Notes under the pieces: generated by a model
Databases searched by the model: none
What the model was told of the DNA's origin: nothing
What the model saw: the letters and a program-made list of their open reading frames with translations, nothing else
Shown here: positions 1 through 7,907 of the stretch, in pieces
How positions within the stretch are numbered: the first letter of the stretch is position 1
Layout: each line of letters starts with the position of its first letter
DNA from: Anaerolineales bacterium UBA3001
GTDB lineage: Bacteria; Chloroflexota; Anaerolineae; Anaerolineales; UBA11657
Direction of reading: 5' to 3'
NCBI GenBank assembly: GCA_002346435.1
Contig: DDZT01000065.1
Span: 1-14,598 of the forward strand
DNA length: 14,598 nucleotides
Position numbers and translations under genes: made by a program

Positions 1-971
1 TGGTCTGACAGCTCTGAAACATCACCGGCTGTATGTACGAGCCCATTTTCTTGATGAACAACCCTATCAATAACCGATCCAGATGCATTTGAACCTATTA
101 CAGGCAAACCAACTGCCATTGCTTCTAGCACAGCTGCTGGATACGCGTCACGCAATGATGGATGCACAAATACATGGGATTGACTCAATATTTTTCTTAC
201 CTCATTTGGTTCCATCCAACCCATAATGGTGACATTATCTGACAATCCCAATGTAGTAACAAGCTCCCGCAGATTCTCAACATCCGGACCACTCCCGACT
301 ATAATATATTCCCATTTACTAATGCAGTCGTTATTATTTTGCATGCGAGCAAAAGCCTCTATTGCAATATCGTGTGCTTTCACTGCATTTTCTACCCTAC
401 CAACTGAGACAAAACGTTTGGTTTTTACATCGTTTCTAGACCCACTTTGTTCATCATAGTGCCCCAAATCAACGAAAAAAGGGAATTTCACAATCTTATG
501 TGTGGGACAACCCATAACTTGTAATGCTTTAATTGCAGGGTCACCAGTACCCATAACAACCCTGGCATGCTGAAATATCCACAACAACCAACGCTTACGT
601 AGAATGGATTTCAACAGCTTACGATCAGCATTCACATCAGGAGTATCAGTCCACAAAGCAAATGGTAATCCTAGAATCGCTAATAGGCCGCTCACAAGAA
701 CAACAGTAGGAGTATTCCAACCAGCAATCACAACCATGTCAGTGTTTCTTTTGATAGCTTCACCAACCAATCTCCAATCGATCCAAAGAAATTTACGCAT
801 TGGACGAACCATGAAACCACTTCCTAAATCAGTATTCCAAGGATGCCTATGATCATACTTTTTGCTGGTGACGACATTGAGATCAAATTGAGGTTCTGAG
901 TGTAGTGTCCGAAACAAAAAACTATTGTATGGGGTCAAAGTTGAACAGATCCACAACAAGCGAGAATGCAT
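1..971 (-). CDS. GT4 glycosyltransferase, partial (C-terminus cut by window edge)
   Basis: This is a GT-B fold, GT4-type glycosyltransferase, expected to move a sugar from a nucleotide-sugar to a lipid-linked glycan in the cytoplasm. The frame is open from ATG at 971 to the window edge, giving 323 visible residues with no stop. The C-terminal nucleotide-binding domain is recognisable: GRVENAVKAHD around residues 191-201 (the usual donor-phosphate region with K198), IIVGSGP at 223-229, and HPSLRDAYPAAVLEAMAVG at 270-288, the GT4 E-x7-E element with the first Glu replaced by Asp (D275 to E283). About 30-60 residues are probably missing, judging from usual family length. The start lies 14 bases after the stop of the upstream CgeB-like gene. 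An AGG three bases before the ATG is too close to be a good ribosome site and an AAGG lies 12 bases before it, so initiation may depend on coupling. Donor and acceptor cannot be read from the sequence. Confidence 0.9.
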   Translation of the reverse strand, partial: MHSRLLWICSTLTPYNSFLFRTLHSEPQFDLNVVTSKKYDHRHPWNTDLGSGFMVRPMRKFLWIDWRLVGEAIKRNTDMVVIAGWNTPTVVLVSGLLAILGLPFALWTDTPDVNADRKLLKSILRKRWLLWIFQHARVVMGTGDPAIKALQVMGCPTHKIVKFPFFVDLGHYDEQSGSRNDVKTKRFVSVGRVENAVKAHDIAIEAFARMQNNNDCISKWEYIIVGSGPDVENLRELVTTLGLSDNVTIMGWMEPNEVRKILSQSHVFVHPSLRDAYPAAVLEAMAVGLPVIGSNASGSVIDRVVHQENGLVHTAGDVSELSD

Positions 972-985
972 ATACCTAAAAAACC

Positions 986-2038
986 TTATTGATCCTCATA
1001 TGTTTTGTGTGACCAATTTTCTATATCATCCACCCACTGTTTCATACGACTGACTACATCATATCCACTTGAAATACACCTCGCTCTGCCTGCATTAGCT
1101 ATCTCTATTCGCTTATCATCATTCTTCAAATACCAGTTGCACTTTTCTATTAATTCTTCTCTTGAGGAAAACATAACCGCTTCCGAATCTTCTTTGTAAA
1201 GATCTTGCATTACAGAAGTACGTTCACACATCAAGAAACCGCCCATTGCTGGTATTTCAAATACACGAGTAGTGTAATCATCGTGATTCGCTCTACTAAA
1301 AAAAGCAAGGCTGATTTTTGATCCAGCAATTGTTTTAGCATACTCATCTTCATAGACGGGCACAATGTTACCAAACACATTCTTTAATTTTGATGGTAAG
1401 TAACGTTGCCAATACTTCGTACCTCCATACACTTTTACTTGGAGACCGTTACTAACTAATGCGTCCAAATAACTCATTCGAGAATCAAGTTCCGCATGAC
1501 CAACAAAAACAATATCATTATCGTAGCAAGTTTTTTCTGAATCTTTGAGAACTACAGGCCTATGTAGCCACGGCAAATAGAAATGATGCAATTCCTTAAC
1601 TAACTCTATTCCGCATCTATGATAGTCTCCAACATTCTTGCTACGAAACACATGGTGGCTTTGGAAATATGGAATCAACTTTCTCCATGCTTTCAATGAT
1701 GGGTTTGATCTGTATTGACCAAATGGATCATCATTGTGATATCCTGTTACCCAACCCAAGCGAGACAAGTGCTTAATGGTGGCAATATCTAGCACTGGTA
1801 CAGCATACAGCAACACAACATCGGCTCGCACATCATCTGCAATTTCTAACAACTTTCTTTTCGCCCGATTAATTCCAGGACCAAATAAGAAGCGCCTTTC
1901 TAATCTGCCCATGACACCTCCGGACAACGATTCTGTCCAGTCCAACACAGTAACTTTTACGCCCAATTCACTTAATCCTCTAGCCCACGCTGGAGCATAC
2001 ATAGGATACTCTCGCGCACCTACAAGTAATACATGCAT
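986..2038 (-). CDS. CgeB-like glycosyltransferase (GT-B fold)
   Basis: A 350-residue protein resembling the CgeB / 'glycosyl transferases group 1' family found in spore-coat and surface glycan loci. The N-terminus MHVLLVGARE is a typical first beta strand. The middle has YHNDDPFG at 100-107, a common feature of these proteins (a D-D near the end of the N-terminal domain). DIVFVGHAELDSRMSYL at 175-191 opens the C-terminal domain. RVFEIPAMGGFLM at 258-270 is the family hallmark, matching the usual R-x-FE-x-PA-x-GG-x-LL and taking the place of the GT4 E-x7-E element. The start is supported by AGGTAG, whose AGG lies nine bases before the ATG and overlaps the end of the preceding gene; the intergenic gap is six bases. 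No signal peptide or membrane segment is visible, so it should be cytoplasmic. The sugar specificity is unknown; the family assignment is strong and the exact reaction inferred. Confidence 0.88.
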   Translation of the reverse strand: MHVLLVGAREYPMYAPAWARGLSELGVKVTVLDWTESLSGGVMGRLERRFLFGPGINRAKRKLLEIADDVRADVVLLYAVPVLDIATIKHLSRLGWVTGYHNDDPFGQYRSNPSLKAWRKLIPYFQSHHVFRSKNVGDYHRCGIELVKELHHFYLPWLHRPVVLKDSEKTCYDNDIVFVGHAELDSRMSYLDALVSNGLQVKVYGGTKYWQRYLPSKLKNVFGNIVPVYEDEYAKTIAGSKISLAFFSRANHDDYTTRVFEIPAMGGFLMCERTSVMQDLYKEDSEAVMFSSREELIEKCNWYLKNDDKRIEIANAGRARCISSGYDVVSRMKQWVDDIENWSHKTYEDQ

Positions 2039-2044
2039 GAATAT

Positions 2045-3178
2045 CTACCTATGATGATATTGGTCTACCACTTGCTGATAAACTGCTTCAGTCTGTGTTC
2101 CAGCTCGTTCCCATGTAAACATATCTTTTATGCGACTCTCAGCGGCTTCCCCATAAGATTTGTACAATGCCGAATCCTCACTCAAGCTAATCATTGCACT
2201 TATCCAAGGATCAAGACCTTGATTGATTGGAAGCACAAAACCTGTCTTGCGATGGGTAACAACTTCTGGAAGAGCACCCTTATTTGATACAATTGCAGGA
2301 GTGCCACAAGCCATGGCTTCAGCCACTGCCAATCCAAAACCCTCCATTTTTGAAGGGGACAGAAAAGCAATACTACCAGCAAACATCCTTACTAAATCTG
2401 TTTCAGACTGATACCCTACCAAGCGAACCTTTTCAACCAAACCCATTTCATGAATTTTTCTCTCTAACTCATTTCGCAATTCACCTTCACCAGTAATAAT
2501 AAGTACCCCATCACGACCCATTTTGAACCATTTGTCCATAACATCTAATAAGAAATTGTAATTCTTTCGAGGCGCTAATACACCCGAAGAAATAAACACT
2601 GGAACATCATCTGATATCCCCAATTTTTTGCGCCAACTATTGTCCTGAGTATCTACTAGTGCTGACTTAGATCTGACGCCACAGTATATGTAATCTACTC
2701 TATCGCTAATTTCTGGTATGCTTTGCTTCAAATTGGACATCGAATGAAAACTAATTGTTAGTATTTGATCGTAACGTGGCAATAGGTTTTTTTCCACCCA
2801 CCTAGCACCCCTAATACTGTCATCAATATGATAAATCATTCCAACTATTGGAACACGCAGCAATCTACTGATCCAAAGACTCATTAGACCATATGAATAA
2901 GGACTATGGTCACGAATAATCTGGGGACGAAACCTAAGAGCTGCACGTAAAAGTGATGGGAAAGCAGTAATGCCTAATGATTGAGGAATCTTCATTCCAC
3001 GAGCTGATATCCAGTGTACCTGCGTCCCTGGTGGGACTGTAGCTATCATTCTGTTTGCTCTAGGCATTACAATCTCAACAATATTGTCTCGACATGCTAG
3101 TTCGGACAATATTTCATAATCTGCTCTACCACCTCCAGATGTAACAGAAAATGCAGTTTGTATGGCCAATATACGCAT
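2045..3178 (-). CDS. GT4 glycosyltransferase
   Basis: A 377-residue GT4 enzyme of full family length. The N-terminal domain begins MRILAIQTAFSVTSGGGRAD, with the glycine-rich acceptor-side loop SGGG at 14-17. The C-terminal domain carries SSGVLAPRKNY at 197-207 (R204 and K205 in the place of the usual donor-phosphate Arg/Lys), ITGEGEL at 228-234, VRLVGYQSETDL at 251-262, and a canonical E-x7-E element at E279-E287 inside SKMEGFGLAVAEAMACG. It is therefore expected to be a retaining transferase using a nucleotide-sugar on the cytoplasmic side. Its ATG overlaps the TGA of the preceding methyltransferase gene by one base (TGATG) and there is no Shine-Dalgarno in front, so it is probably translated by termination-reinitiation. 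Donor and acceptor are not predictable from sequence alone. Confidence 0.92.
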   Translation of the reverse strand: MRILAIQTAFSVTSGGGRADYEILSELACRDNIVEIVMPRANRMIATVPPGTQVHWISARGMKIPQSLGITAFPSLLRAALRFRPQIIRDHSPYSYGLMSLWISRLLRVPIVGMIYHIDDSIRGARWVEKNLLPRYDQILTISFHSMSNLKQSIPEISDRVDYIYCGVRSKSALVDTQDNSWRKKLGISDDVPVFISSGVLAPRKNYNFLLDVMDKWFKMGRDGVLIITGEGELRNELERKIHEMGLVEKVRLVGYQSETDLVRMFAGSIAFLSPSKMEGFGLAVAEAMACGTPAIVSNKGALPEVVTHRKTGFVLPINQGLDPWISAMISLSEDSALYKSYGEAAESRIKDMFTWERAGTQTEAVYQQVVDQYHHR

Positions 3179-4113
3179 CAGGATTTTTTTACAGTGTCCA
3201 TCTTATTACTTATAAAGACCGAACGTAACCTTTCACCCAAATTAAGCCTCAAGCGATAATATATCTCCCATACTCTGTACCGATACAAAATTAATAATAA
3301 GTTCAAGGCATTATTGGTTTTGGCAAGCCATTGCTTAGGACAGTCACTTTTAACCCAGACCATACCTGAATAATCATCTGGTAAATGTTCCTTTTCTCCT
3401 CCTGACCAACGACGATCAGTCTGTATGAGAATCGGACTACAATAGGGTGAAACGTCATCTTTCACAAGCTTTTGGGTGCCTAACCCCCAGTCTTCAGTGG
3501 AATAATCATCAAATAGGACTCCAATACTGCCGCTAGCATGATGTAGAGACATAATAAAATCATGTCTAACCGATCGATATCCATGTCCTGCATCAATAAA
3601 TGCAAAATCTACCGGGCGACCTGAATATGATTGCATGACTGCACCCGATAATCCAACCATATTATCAATATGTTTCATCCATGACGATTTTGCTACTTCT
3701 TGCCAGACATCATGCCGTGATAAATATCTTACATTTGCTTCATCAGAACCAGGCCAGATAATAGGCCATTTGAATCGCTTTGAAGGAGAAACCATATCAA
3801 TTGTATGAATGGTGCCTGTTATGCCAAAATCACACATGGCCCAAGCCATACATAACGATCCATATCCTCGTCCTGTACCAAATTCCAGCACAGTATTTGG
3901 CCGATGTTTAGCAACAAGAGCGTACAACAAAATACCACGTTCATAATTAGACCTAAAAAAAGTCCCGTCTTGGCGCACTCGCAAGGCAGTAGCATCACCT
4001 AGTGTCCAAAATTCTTCTATCGGAGGTAATTTCACATCAAGGGACTGTACAAATTCACTTACCTGTCTGACTTCAGGGTGTTTATGTTTAAGATTAGAGC
4101 TAACTGAGGACAT
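3178..4113 (-). CDS. Class I SAM-dependent methyltransferase (Methyltransf_24 / CmcI-like)
   Basis: Predicted 311-residue methyltransferase. SAM motif I is VLEFGTGRGYG at about 75-85 (counted from this ATG). HTIDM around 103-107 supplies the acidic residue after strand 2. FAFIDAGHGYRSVRHDF at about 170-186 is the strand-4 hallmark shared by the Methyltransf_24 and cephalosporin-hydroxylase-like families (D-x-x-H-x-Y-x-x-V-x-x-D), several of which are sugar O-methyltransferases. LFDDYS follows at about 200-205. The C-terminal 40 residues form an aromatic and basic amphipathic stretch (LLLILYRYRVW and on) that could sit on the membrane. I chose ATG 4113 because GGAAG lies six bases upstream; a TTG at 4137 would add eight residues and overlap the SGNH gene by 11 bases, but has no good ribosome site. 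The gene lies 13 bases after the SGNH gene. A role in methylating or capping the glycan is inferred. Confidence 0.87.
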   Translation of the reverse strand: MSSVSSNLKHKHPEVRQVSEFVQSLDVKLPPIEEFWTLGDATALRVRQDGTFFRSNYERGILLYALVAKHRPNTVLEFGTGRGYGSLCMAWAMCDFGITGTIHTIDMVSPSKRFKWPIIWPGSDEANVRYLSRHDVWQEVAKSSWMKHIDNMVGLSGAVMQSYSGRPVDFAFIDAGHGYRSVRHDFIMSLHHASGSIGVLFDDYSTEDWGLGTQKLVKDDVSPYCSPILIQTDRRWSGGEKEHLPDDYSGMVWVKSDCPKQWLAKTNNALNLLLILYRYRVWEIYYRLRLNLGERLRSVFISNKMDTVKKS

Positions 4114-4119
4114 TAATGA

Positions 4120-4124
4120 CTTCC
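4120..4124 (-). promoter_or_regulatory. Ribosome binding site deciding the methyltransferase start
   Basis: On the minus strand these bases read GGAAG, with six bases (TCATTA) to the ATG at 4113. This is one of the better Shine-Dalgarno matches in the window and favours ATG 4113 over the upstream in-frame TTG at 4137. Confidence 0.6.
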
Positions 4125-4126
4125 GA

Positions 4127-5284
4127 TCATTTCTCAAACAATTTGTTGCTATCCATCAAGTGTTGTGTAATAACATTCGCTACTACTCTATATCCATAAC
4201 TAGACATGTGACCATTACCTGTGTAATTGTCTGTAACAAATTCTTGAACCGATAATTTGTGGGGAACATACTCCATTAAGTAAGCAGCGTCTACATCTAA
4301 CGCAATTTTGAGATGGGGTAACATATCTATATATGGAATTCCGTTATTTGCGGCTAACTCACCGATAAAATCTTGTGCATAATCCTGATAACCAATTTCT
4401 GGAAATTGTCTGTAATCAGGAATTGATATAAGCAGCAATGGAATATTATGCTGCTTCAAAAGCAATACGGTCTTGCTGAACCAATCACTATAAGACTTCC
4501 AACAGCTCCCTTCATCTGTCGATCCATCTGTTTGGAAAGGGTCACAGTTTGCATCCACACTATTAATGGCTTGATCAGCCTGTAACTGCTGACGTACTAT
4601 ATAAGACTTGAGATTATGTGCCGATTTCAGGATTGCTGACTTATGCTCAAATTCAGTCAATATAGAACGAGCCCACCTTGCATAAGAGGTCGGATAAACC
4701 TGTTTCACAGGTCTTGCGAGATATTCCCTCTCTAAAGTACGCATATCACTAATATCATTTGGGAAAAACGCGATAATAACTAAGTCAGGCTCCAGTTTGA
4801 TACCCCTTTCATACAGATAATGATATTCATCAACTATGGTGTATCCGGAAACACCTGCATTAAGGACCTGAGCGGTAGATCGAGGACCCAAATCTATATC
4901 AAGCAAGCGCTCTAGCTGCGCAGGCCAAGTATCCTCATTCGGAACGTAAGGACCAAAAGTAAATGAATCGCCGACTGCAAGTATTACAAAGTCATGTTCA
5001 TCATCAAATTCCTCCACATTTCTTAGACCATCAGAATTTGTTTGAACATGATAGGGACGGTGTGGCCAAATAGCCCAAACCCCATCCTGGTCTGGAGCCA
5101 AATCCCCACCACCTTCTATCCTGTTGAAAAAATATTTGACCACTCCATAGTTACATAGATTTGGTTCAGGCATAGTACATTGAAAAAACGCTAATCGCAG
5201 CACAAGCTCAATAAGCACAAAAGCGGCAATAGATATTGCCGCCGTTATCAAGATATATTTTTTGCCAATATTAAAACTGTGCAT
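4127..5284 (-). CDS. Membrane-anchored SGNH/GDSL-family hydrolase
   Basis: A 385-residue SGNH-fold protein. Residues 1-9 are short and basic near the end (K8, K9), followed by a hydrophobic helix at 10-34, so a single signal anchor would place the rest outside the inner membrane. Block I is AVGDSFTFG at 103-111 with Ser107 as the likely nucleophile. Block II is NAGVSGYT at 142-149, block III is FFPND at 173-177 with Asn176, and block V is NGHMSSYG at 357-364 with His359. The acid usually found two or three residues before the His is not there: N357 and G356 occupy those places, so the enzyme would be a Ser-His dyad or use another acid such as D352. Such proteins in glycan loci often remove or move acetyl or other acyl groups on sugars; this role is inferred. 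The start overlaps the end of the preceding GT4 gene by 14 bases, which suggests coupling. Confidence 0.88.
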   Translation of the reverse strand: MHSFNIGKKYILITAAISIAAFVLIELVLRLAFFQCTMPEPNLCNYGVVKYFFNRIEGGGDLAPDQDGVWAIWPHRPYHVQTNSDGLRNVEEFDDEHDFVILAVGDSFTFGPYVPNEDTWPAQLERLLDIDLGPRSTAQVLNAGVSGYTIVDEYHYLYERGIKLEPDLVIIAFFPNDISDMRTLEREYLARPVKQVYPTSYARWARSILTEFEHKSAILKSAHNLKSYIVRQQLQADQAINSVDANCDPFQTDGSTDEGSCWKSYSDWFSKTVLLLKQHNIPLLLISIPDYRQFPEIGYQDYAQDFIGELAANNGIPYIDMLPHLKIALDVDAAYLMEYVPHKLSVQEFVTDNYTGNGHMSSYGYRVVANVITQHLMDSNKLFEK

Positions 5285-6383
5285 ATTTTAGGCCCATAGC
5301 TGCCTTGTACTTATTAGATACTAAACGAATGTCAAATTTGTCTTCTGCTTGTTGTCGGGCGTTAGCACTGTAAATATCTAGCGAACCAATTATCCTTTCT
5401 ACTGCTTCTGACATGCCATCCACAAACTTGTTGCCATAACCCCACTGTTCAGTATGTACAATTTCCCCACCACCCCCAACCAATTCAGCAGTTCCACCCC
5501 ATGAGCCACAAACAACTGGAATTCCACATGCTAAAGCCTCGATTACAACATTAGGACACCAATCGCCAAGACGAGGATGTAAAAGTATGTCGGCTCTAGA
5601 CATCTGTTCAGGCATCTCATCATTGTCAACAGCACCAACTATGTTTATCCTATCAGATGCTTCCTGATTATTTTCAGAAAATTCCTTTAGTTGCTGCTTA
5701 CATATAGCGCTAAGTGTACCTACCACTTGCAATTCTAAATTATGCTTGCGCCACAAACGAGCAAATATGGGAAGGACAGTTCCAAGCATATATTCATGAC
5801 GCAAAGATCCAGCTGACAATAAACGTACACGCCTATTGTTTGTCTTAATAGGCCGAAAACAATCCAAGTCTACTCCATTGTGGATAATCGAATAATCACT
5901 GCGACGATTGTATAGATACTTGTCAGTCATGTCTTTACAGAAAGCTGATTGATAGATGACATGATTTGCCAGTAGCAAATCGCGCTGAATACGATAATTC
6001 AAGTCCATATTAGTGCTGGTTAAACTTCTTGTCTGAAATCCAGATGGCTGGCTACGATTATCATAATATTCAGGGAGCATGAATCCATCAACTCTTAAAA
6101 CAGTCTTGACATTCCACAGTTTGGACAATCTATAAAACCATTCACCCCAGGAAACGCTGAATAACAAAGCAGCCTCTGCATTCCTCAATTGATCATAAGT
6201 AACATGTATGTCTGTCCTACCAAATTCTCTAGACAACTTCCTAGAAAAGTATCCTGGACCTCCATAACTAGGTCTCAAGCTGAAAAAACAAGTCTCCCTA
6301 TTTGTTTTTGGCCAAGGTAACAAACAACCCACACGATCAAGACCTCTTCGCACCTTTCCGACTGACATATTAGTGTTAGACAC
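5271..6383 (-). CDS. GT4 glycosyltransferase (RVDG subfamily)
   Basis: A 370-residue GT4-type enzyme. SLRPSYGGPGYF at 35-46 is the N-terminal glycine loop, VLRVDGF at 95-101 and VIYQSAFCKD at 142-151 are subfamily marks, IIHNGVDLDCFRP at 166-178 is the interdomain linker, and RLGDWCPNVVIEALACG at 271-287 is the active-site element with D274 in place of the first Glu and E282 as the second. The same marks (RP-x-YGG, RVDG, xxQS, D-x7-E) occur in the gene at 8713-9672, so the two look like diverged paralogs flanking the GT-C and methyltransferase genes. The start is GTG at 6383, supported by AAGG eight bases upstream; the ATG at 6368 is in frame but lacks a ribosome site. The N-terminal 28 residues before the first beta strand are longer than usual. 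Cytoplasmic sugar transfer is expected; specificity is unknown. Confidence 0.9.
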   Translation of the reverse strand: MSNTNMSVGKVRRGLDRVGCLLPWPKTNRETCFFSLRPSYGGPGYFSRKLSREFGRTDIHVTYDQLRNAEAALLFSVSWGEWFYRLSKLWNVKTVLRVDGFMLPEYYDNRSQPSGFQTRSLTSTNMDLNYRIQRDLLLANHVIYQSAFCKDMTDKYLYNRRSDYSIIHNGVDLDCFRPIKTNNRRVRLLSAGSLRHEYMLGTVLPIFARLWRKHNLELQVVGTLSAICKQQLKEFSENNQEASDRINIVGAVDNDEMPEQMSRADILLHPRLGDWCPNVVIEALACGIPVVCGSWGGTAELVGGGGEIVHTEQWGYGNKFVDGMSEAVERIIGSLDIYSANARQQAEDKFDIRLVSNKYKAAMGLKYAQF

Positions 6384-6391
6384 AGATCATG

Positions 6392-6395
6392 CCTT
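6392..6395 (-). promoter_or_regulatory. Ribosome binding site supporting a GTG start
   Basis: Minus-strand AAGG with eight bases to the GTG at 6383. It sits in the 15-base gap after the GT-C gene and makes the GTG, not the internal ATG at 6368, the better start of the GT4 gene. Confidence 0.5.
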
Positions 6396-6398
6396 ATA

Positions 6399-7871
6399 TC
6401 AATTACTGTCCCATTGCCACACTTGCATACGATAATCAGCGGAACTAACGCTTATTGCCCCAAAAACCGGAGGTAAAGCTGATCCCAACTCAGCAACCAG
6501 ATGCAAATCGGTGGGTAAGTCAATGTCTCCAGTCAACTTAGTCACCAAGTAATCATGATTGTTACGGAGAGGCTCCCCACGAATACGCAATGATGCTCCT
6601 ATTTCTTCAGCTGCATACCAAATGTCTGGCGGACCCCAAATTACACTGTCTGGAGGAATTGTTCTCTCAAGAGCCAATTTTATTGGCGCATAATCTCGCT
6701 GATCCCACTGGTATGCCAAGACAACATACCGACCCAGAATTCCAAATCCTATAACACTAATAAACAAAGCACTTAATACGCCTCTCACTGCTACCCTAGG
6801 CAAAAGCATACTGAATATTCTAGTTTTATTATTCCACAAGTGGTTTATCATAGCCCCAGATGCTAAAGCCATCATAGACACTGGATATAAATAGTAGAAC
6901 CCTACCGTTTTAGACATAAAGAATGCATTGAATAGTATTGGCAGAATGATTAAAACACATAACCATGCGGATCCATAACTCAAATTAAGACGGTTGTAGA
7001 ACAACCATACTATGCCACCAAAGTAGACCAACAACAATCCTGGCACCAATCTATATGCATCCCAATACCTAAGTACCTCATCAGAAATACGACCAAACAA
7101 TGAACCACTAGCTAATCTACTTCCTCCATGATCAAAAAATTGATCTCCCAACAATTTTAGTTCACCACTACCGATGGCAGACAACACCCAAATTGACAGA
7201 GGTGCAACTATTGCTACGAGCAGCCATATAAATTTCTGTGTAGGTAAAGAATGTTTCCATAACAGCTTGATTAATGCTAACGATAACACCCAAACTATTG
7301 AAAGTGGATGTGTTATTCCAGCAAGCCCAAGACACAATCCAGCAAACAACATCGATGGCAGGTAAGTATTCGAATTGTTATCCCTGATTGATCTTAGAGA
7401 AAATACTAAATAGATACCTGATATTGCTAGTAAAAGACTCTGAGTATCCATTCGAGCAGATCTAGCCGACTCAATAAATTTTGGGTCTAATCCCAGTATC
7501 AATATAGCGATGATAGCACTACTATGATTACGCAACAGAGACATAGACAAAAAATACAAAATTACTAGTGTACCCGAAGCAAAGAATAGGCCAGGAAGTC
7601 TAGTTTGCCATATTCCAAACCCAAACAATCGATAGATTAAGGACATTAGCAAAGGCTGACCCGGTGGCTGCCAATAGTATGCCTCTCCAAAAGAATTACG
7701 GTCTGAGAAAACGGATGAAATTAGGTTGCCATTCAACGCTAGTTCTTTCGCCGGATCATTTAATGTCACCTCATCCATCCAGACGATAGGACTCCTATCA
7801 AGTCCGACTAAGTTCATGAGCAAAAAACCTATAGCTATATATTTAACAGCTTTAGGTATAGCGTATATCAT
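6399..7871 (-). CDS. Polytopic GT-C glycosyltransferase (GT39/ArnT-like, PMT_2 type)
   Basis: A 490-residue integral membrane protein with about ten or more hydrophobic segments (for example near 9-24, 94-114, 118-129, 145-159, 173-187, 191-204, 215-232, 275-291, 301-318, 326-345, 365-388). The first outward loop carries WMDE at 31-34, the acidic pair that is catalytic in GT-C enzymes, and YYWQPPGQPLL at 65-75, the family's PP element. ARMDTQSLL at 139-147 is also typical. The last 100 residues are soluble. Enzymes of this family use polyprenyl-phosphate sugars and act on the outer face of the inner membrane, modifying lipid A, exported glycans or proteins. It therefore probably adds a residue after export, unlike its neighbours. 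ATG 7871 has no clear Shine-Dalgarno; a 36-base gap separates it from the preceding methyltransferase gene. Donor and acceptor are unknown, and no polyprenyl-phosphate sugar synthase is in the window. Confidence 0.88.
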   Translation of the reverse strand: MIYAIPKAVKYIAIGFLLMNLVGLDRSPIVWMDEVTLNDPAKELALNGNLISSVFSDRNSFGEAYYWQPPGQPLLMSLIYRLFGFGIWQTRLPGLFFASGTLVILYFLSMSLLRNHSSAIIAILILGLDPKFIESARSARMDTQSLLLAISGIYLVFSLRSIRDNNSNTYLPSMLFAGLCLGLAGITHPLSIVWVLSLALIKLLWKHSLPTQKFIWLLVAIVAPLSIWVLSAIGSGELKLLGDQFFDHGGSRLASGSLFGRISDEVLRYWDAYRLVPGLLLVYFGGIVWLFYNRLNLSYGSAWLCVLIILPILFNAFFMSKTVGFYYLYPVSMMALASGAMINHLWNNKTRIFSMLLPRVAVRGVLSALFISVIGFGILGRYVVLAYQWDQRDYAPIKLALERTIPPDSVIWGPPDIWYAAEEIGASLRIRGEPLRNNHDYLVTKLTGDIDLPTDLHLVAELGSALPPVFGAISVSSADYRMQVWQWDSN

Positions 7872-7890
7872 TTGAACAATATATGTGGTG

Positions 7891-7907
7891 TATACAATGT
7901 TTGTATA
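7891..7907. repeat. Perfect 7-bp inverted repeat in an intergenic gap
   Basis: TATACAA (7891-7897), a three-base spacer TGT, then TTGTATA (7901-7907). It fills most of the 36-base gap between the methyltransferase and GT-C genes and ends directly at the methyltransferase stop codon. It is AT-rich and has no following T-tract on the transcribed strand, so a rho-independent terminator is unlikely. It could be a weak hairpin affecting message processing, an operator-like site or chance. Confidence 0.45.

Noticed and set aside
226..852. Short plus-strand open frames of about 75-85 codons near the left edge
   Set aside because: They lie opposite a clear GT4 gene, have low-complexity composition and no domain signal; the minus-strand frame has strong family motifs.
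1776..2496. Plus-strand open frames of 60-92 codons, and a minus-strand 60-codon frame at 2200-2382
   Set aside because: All are shadows of the CgeB-like and GT4 coding frames, with no ribosome site and no recognisable protein features.
7891..7907. Rho-independent terminator after the methyltransferase gene
   Set aside because: The palindrome is AT-rich, has no GC stem and no T-tract after it in the direction of transcription, and the operon continues.
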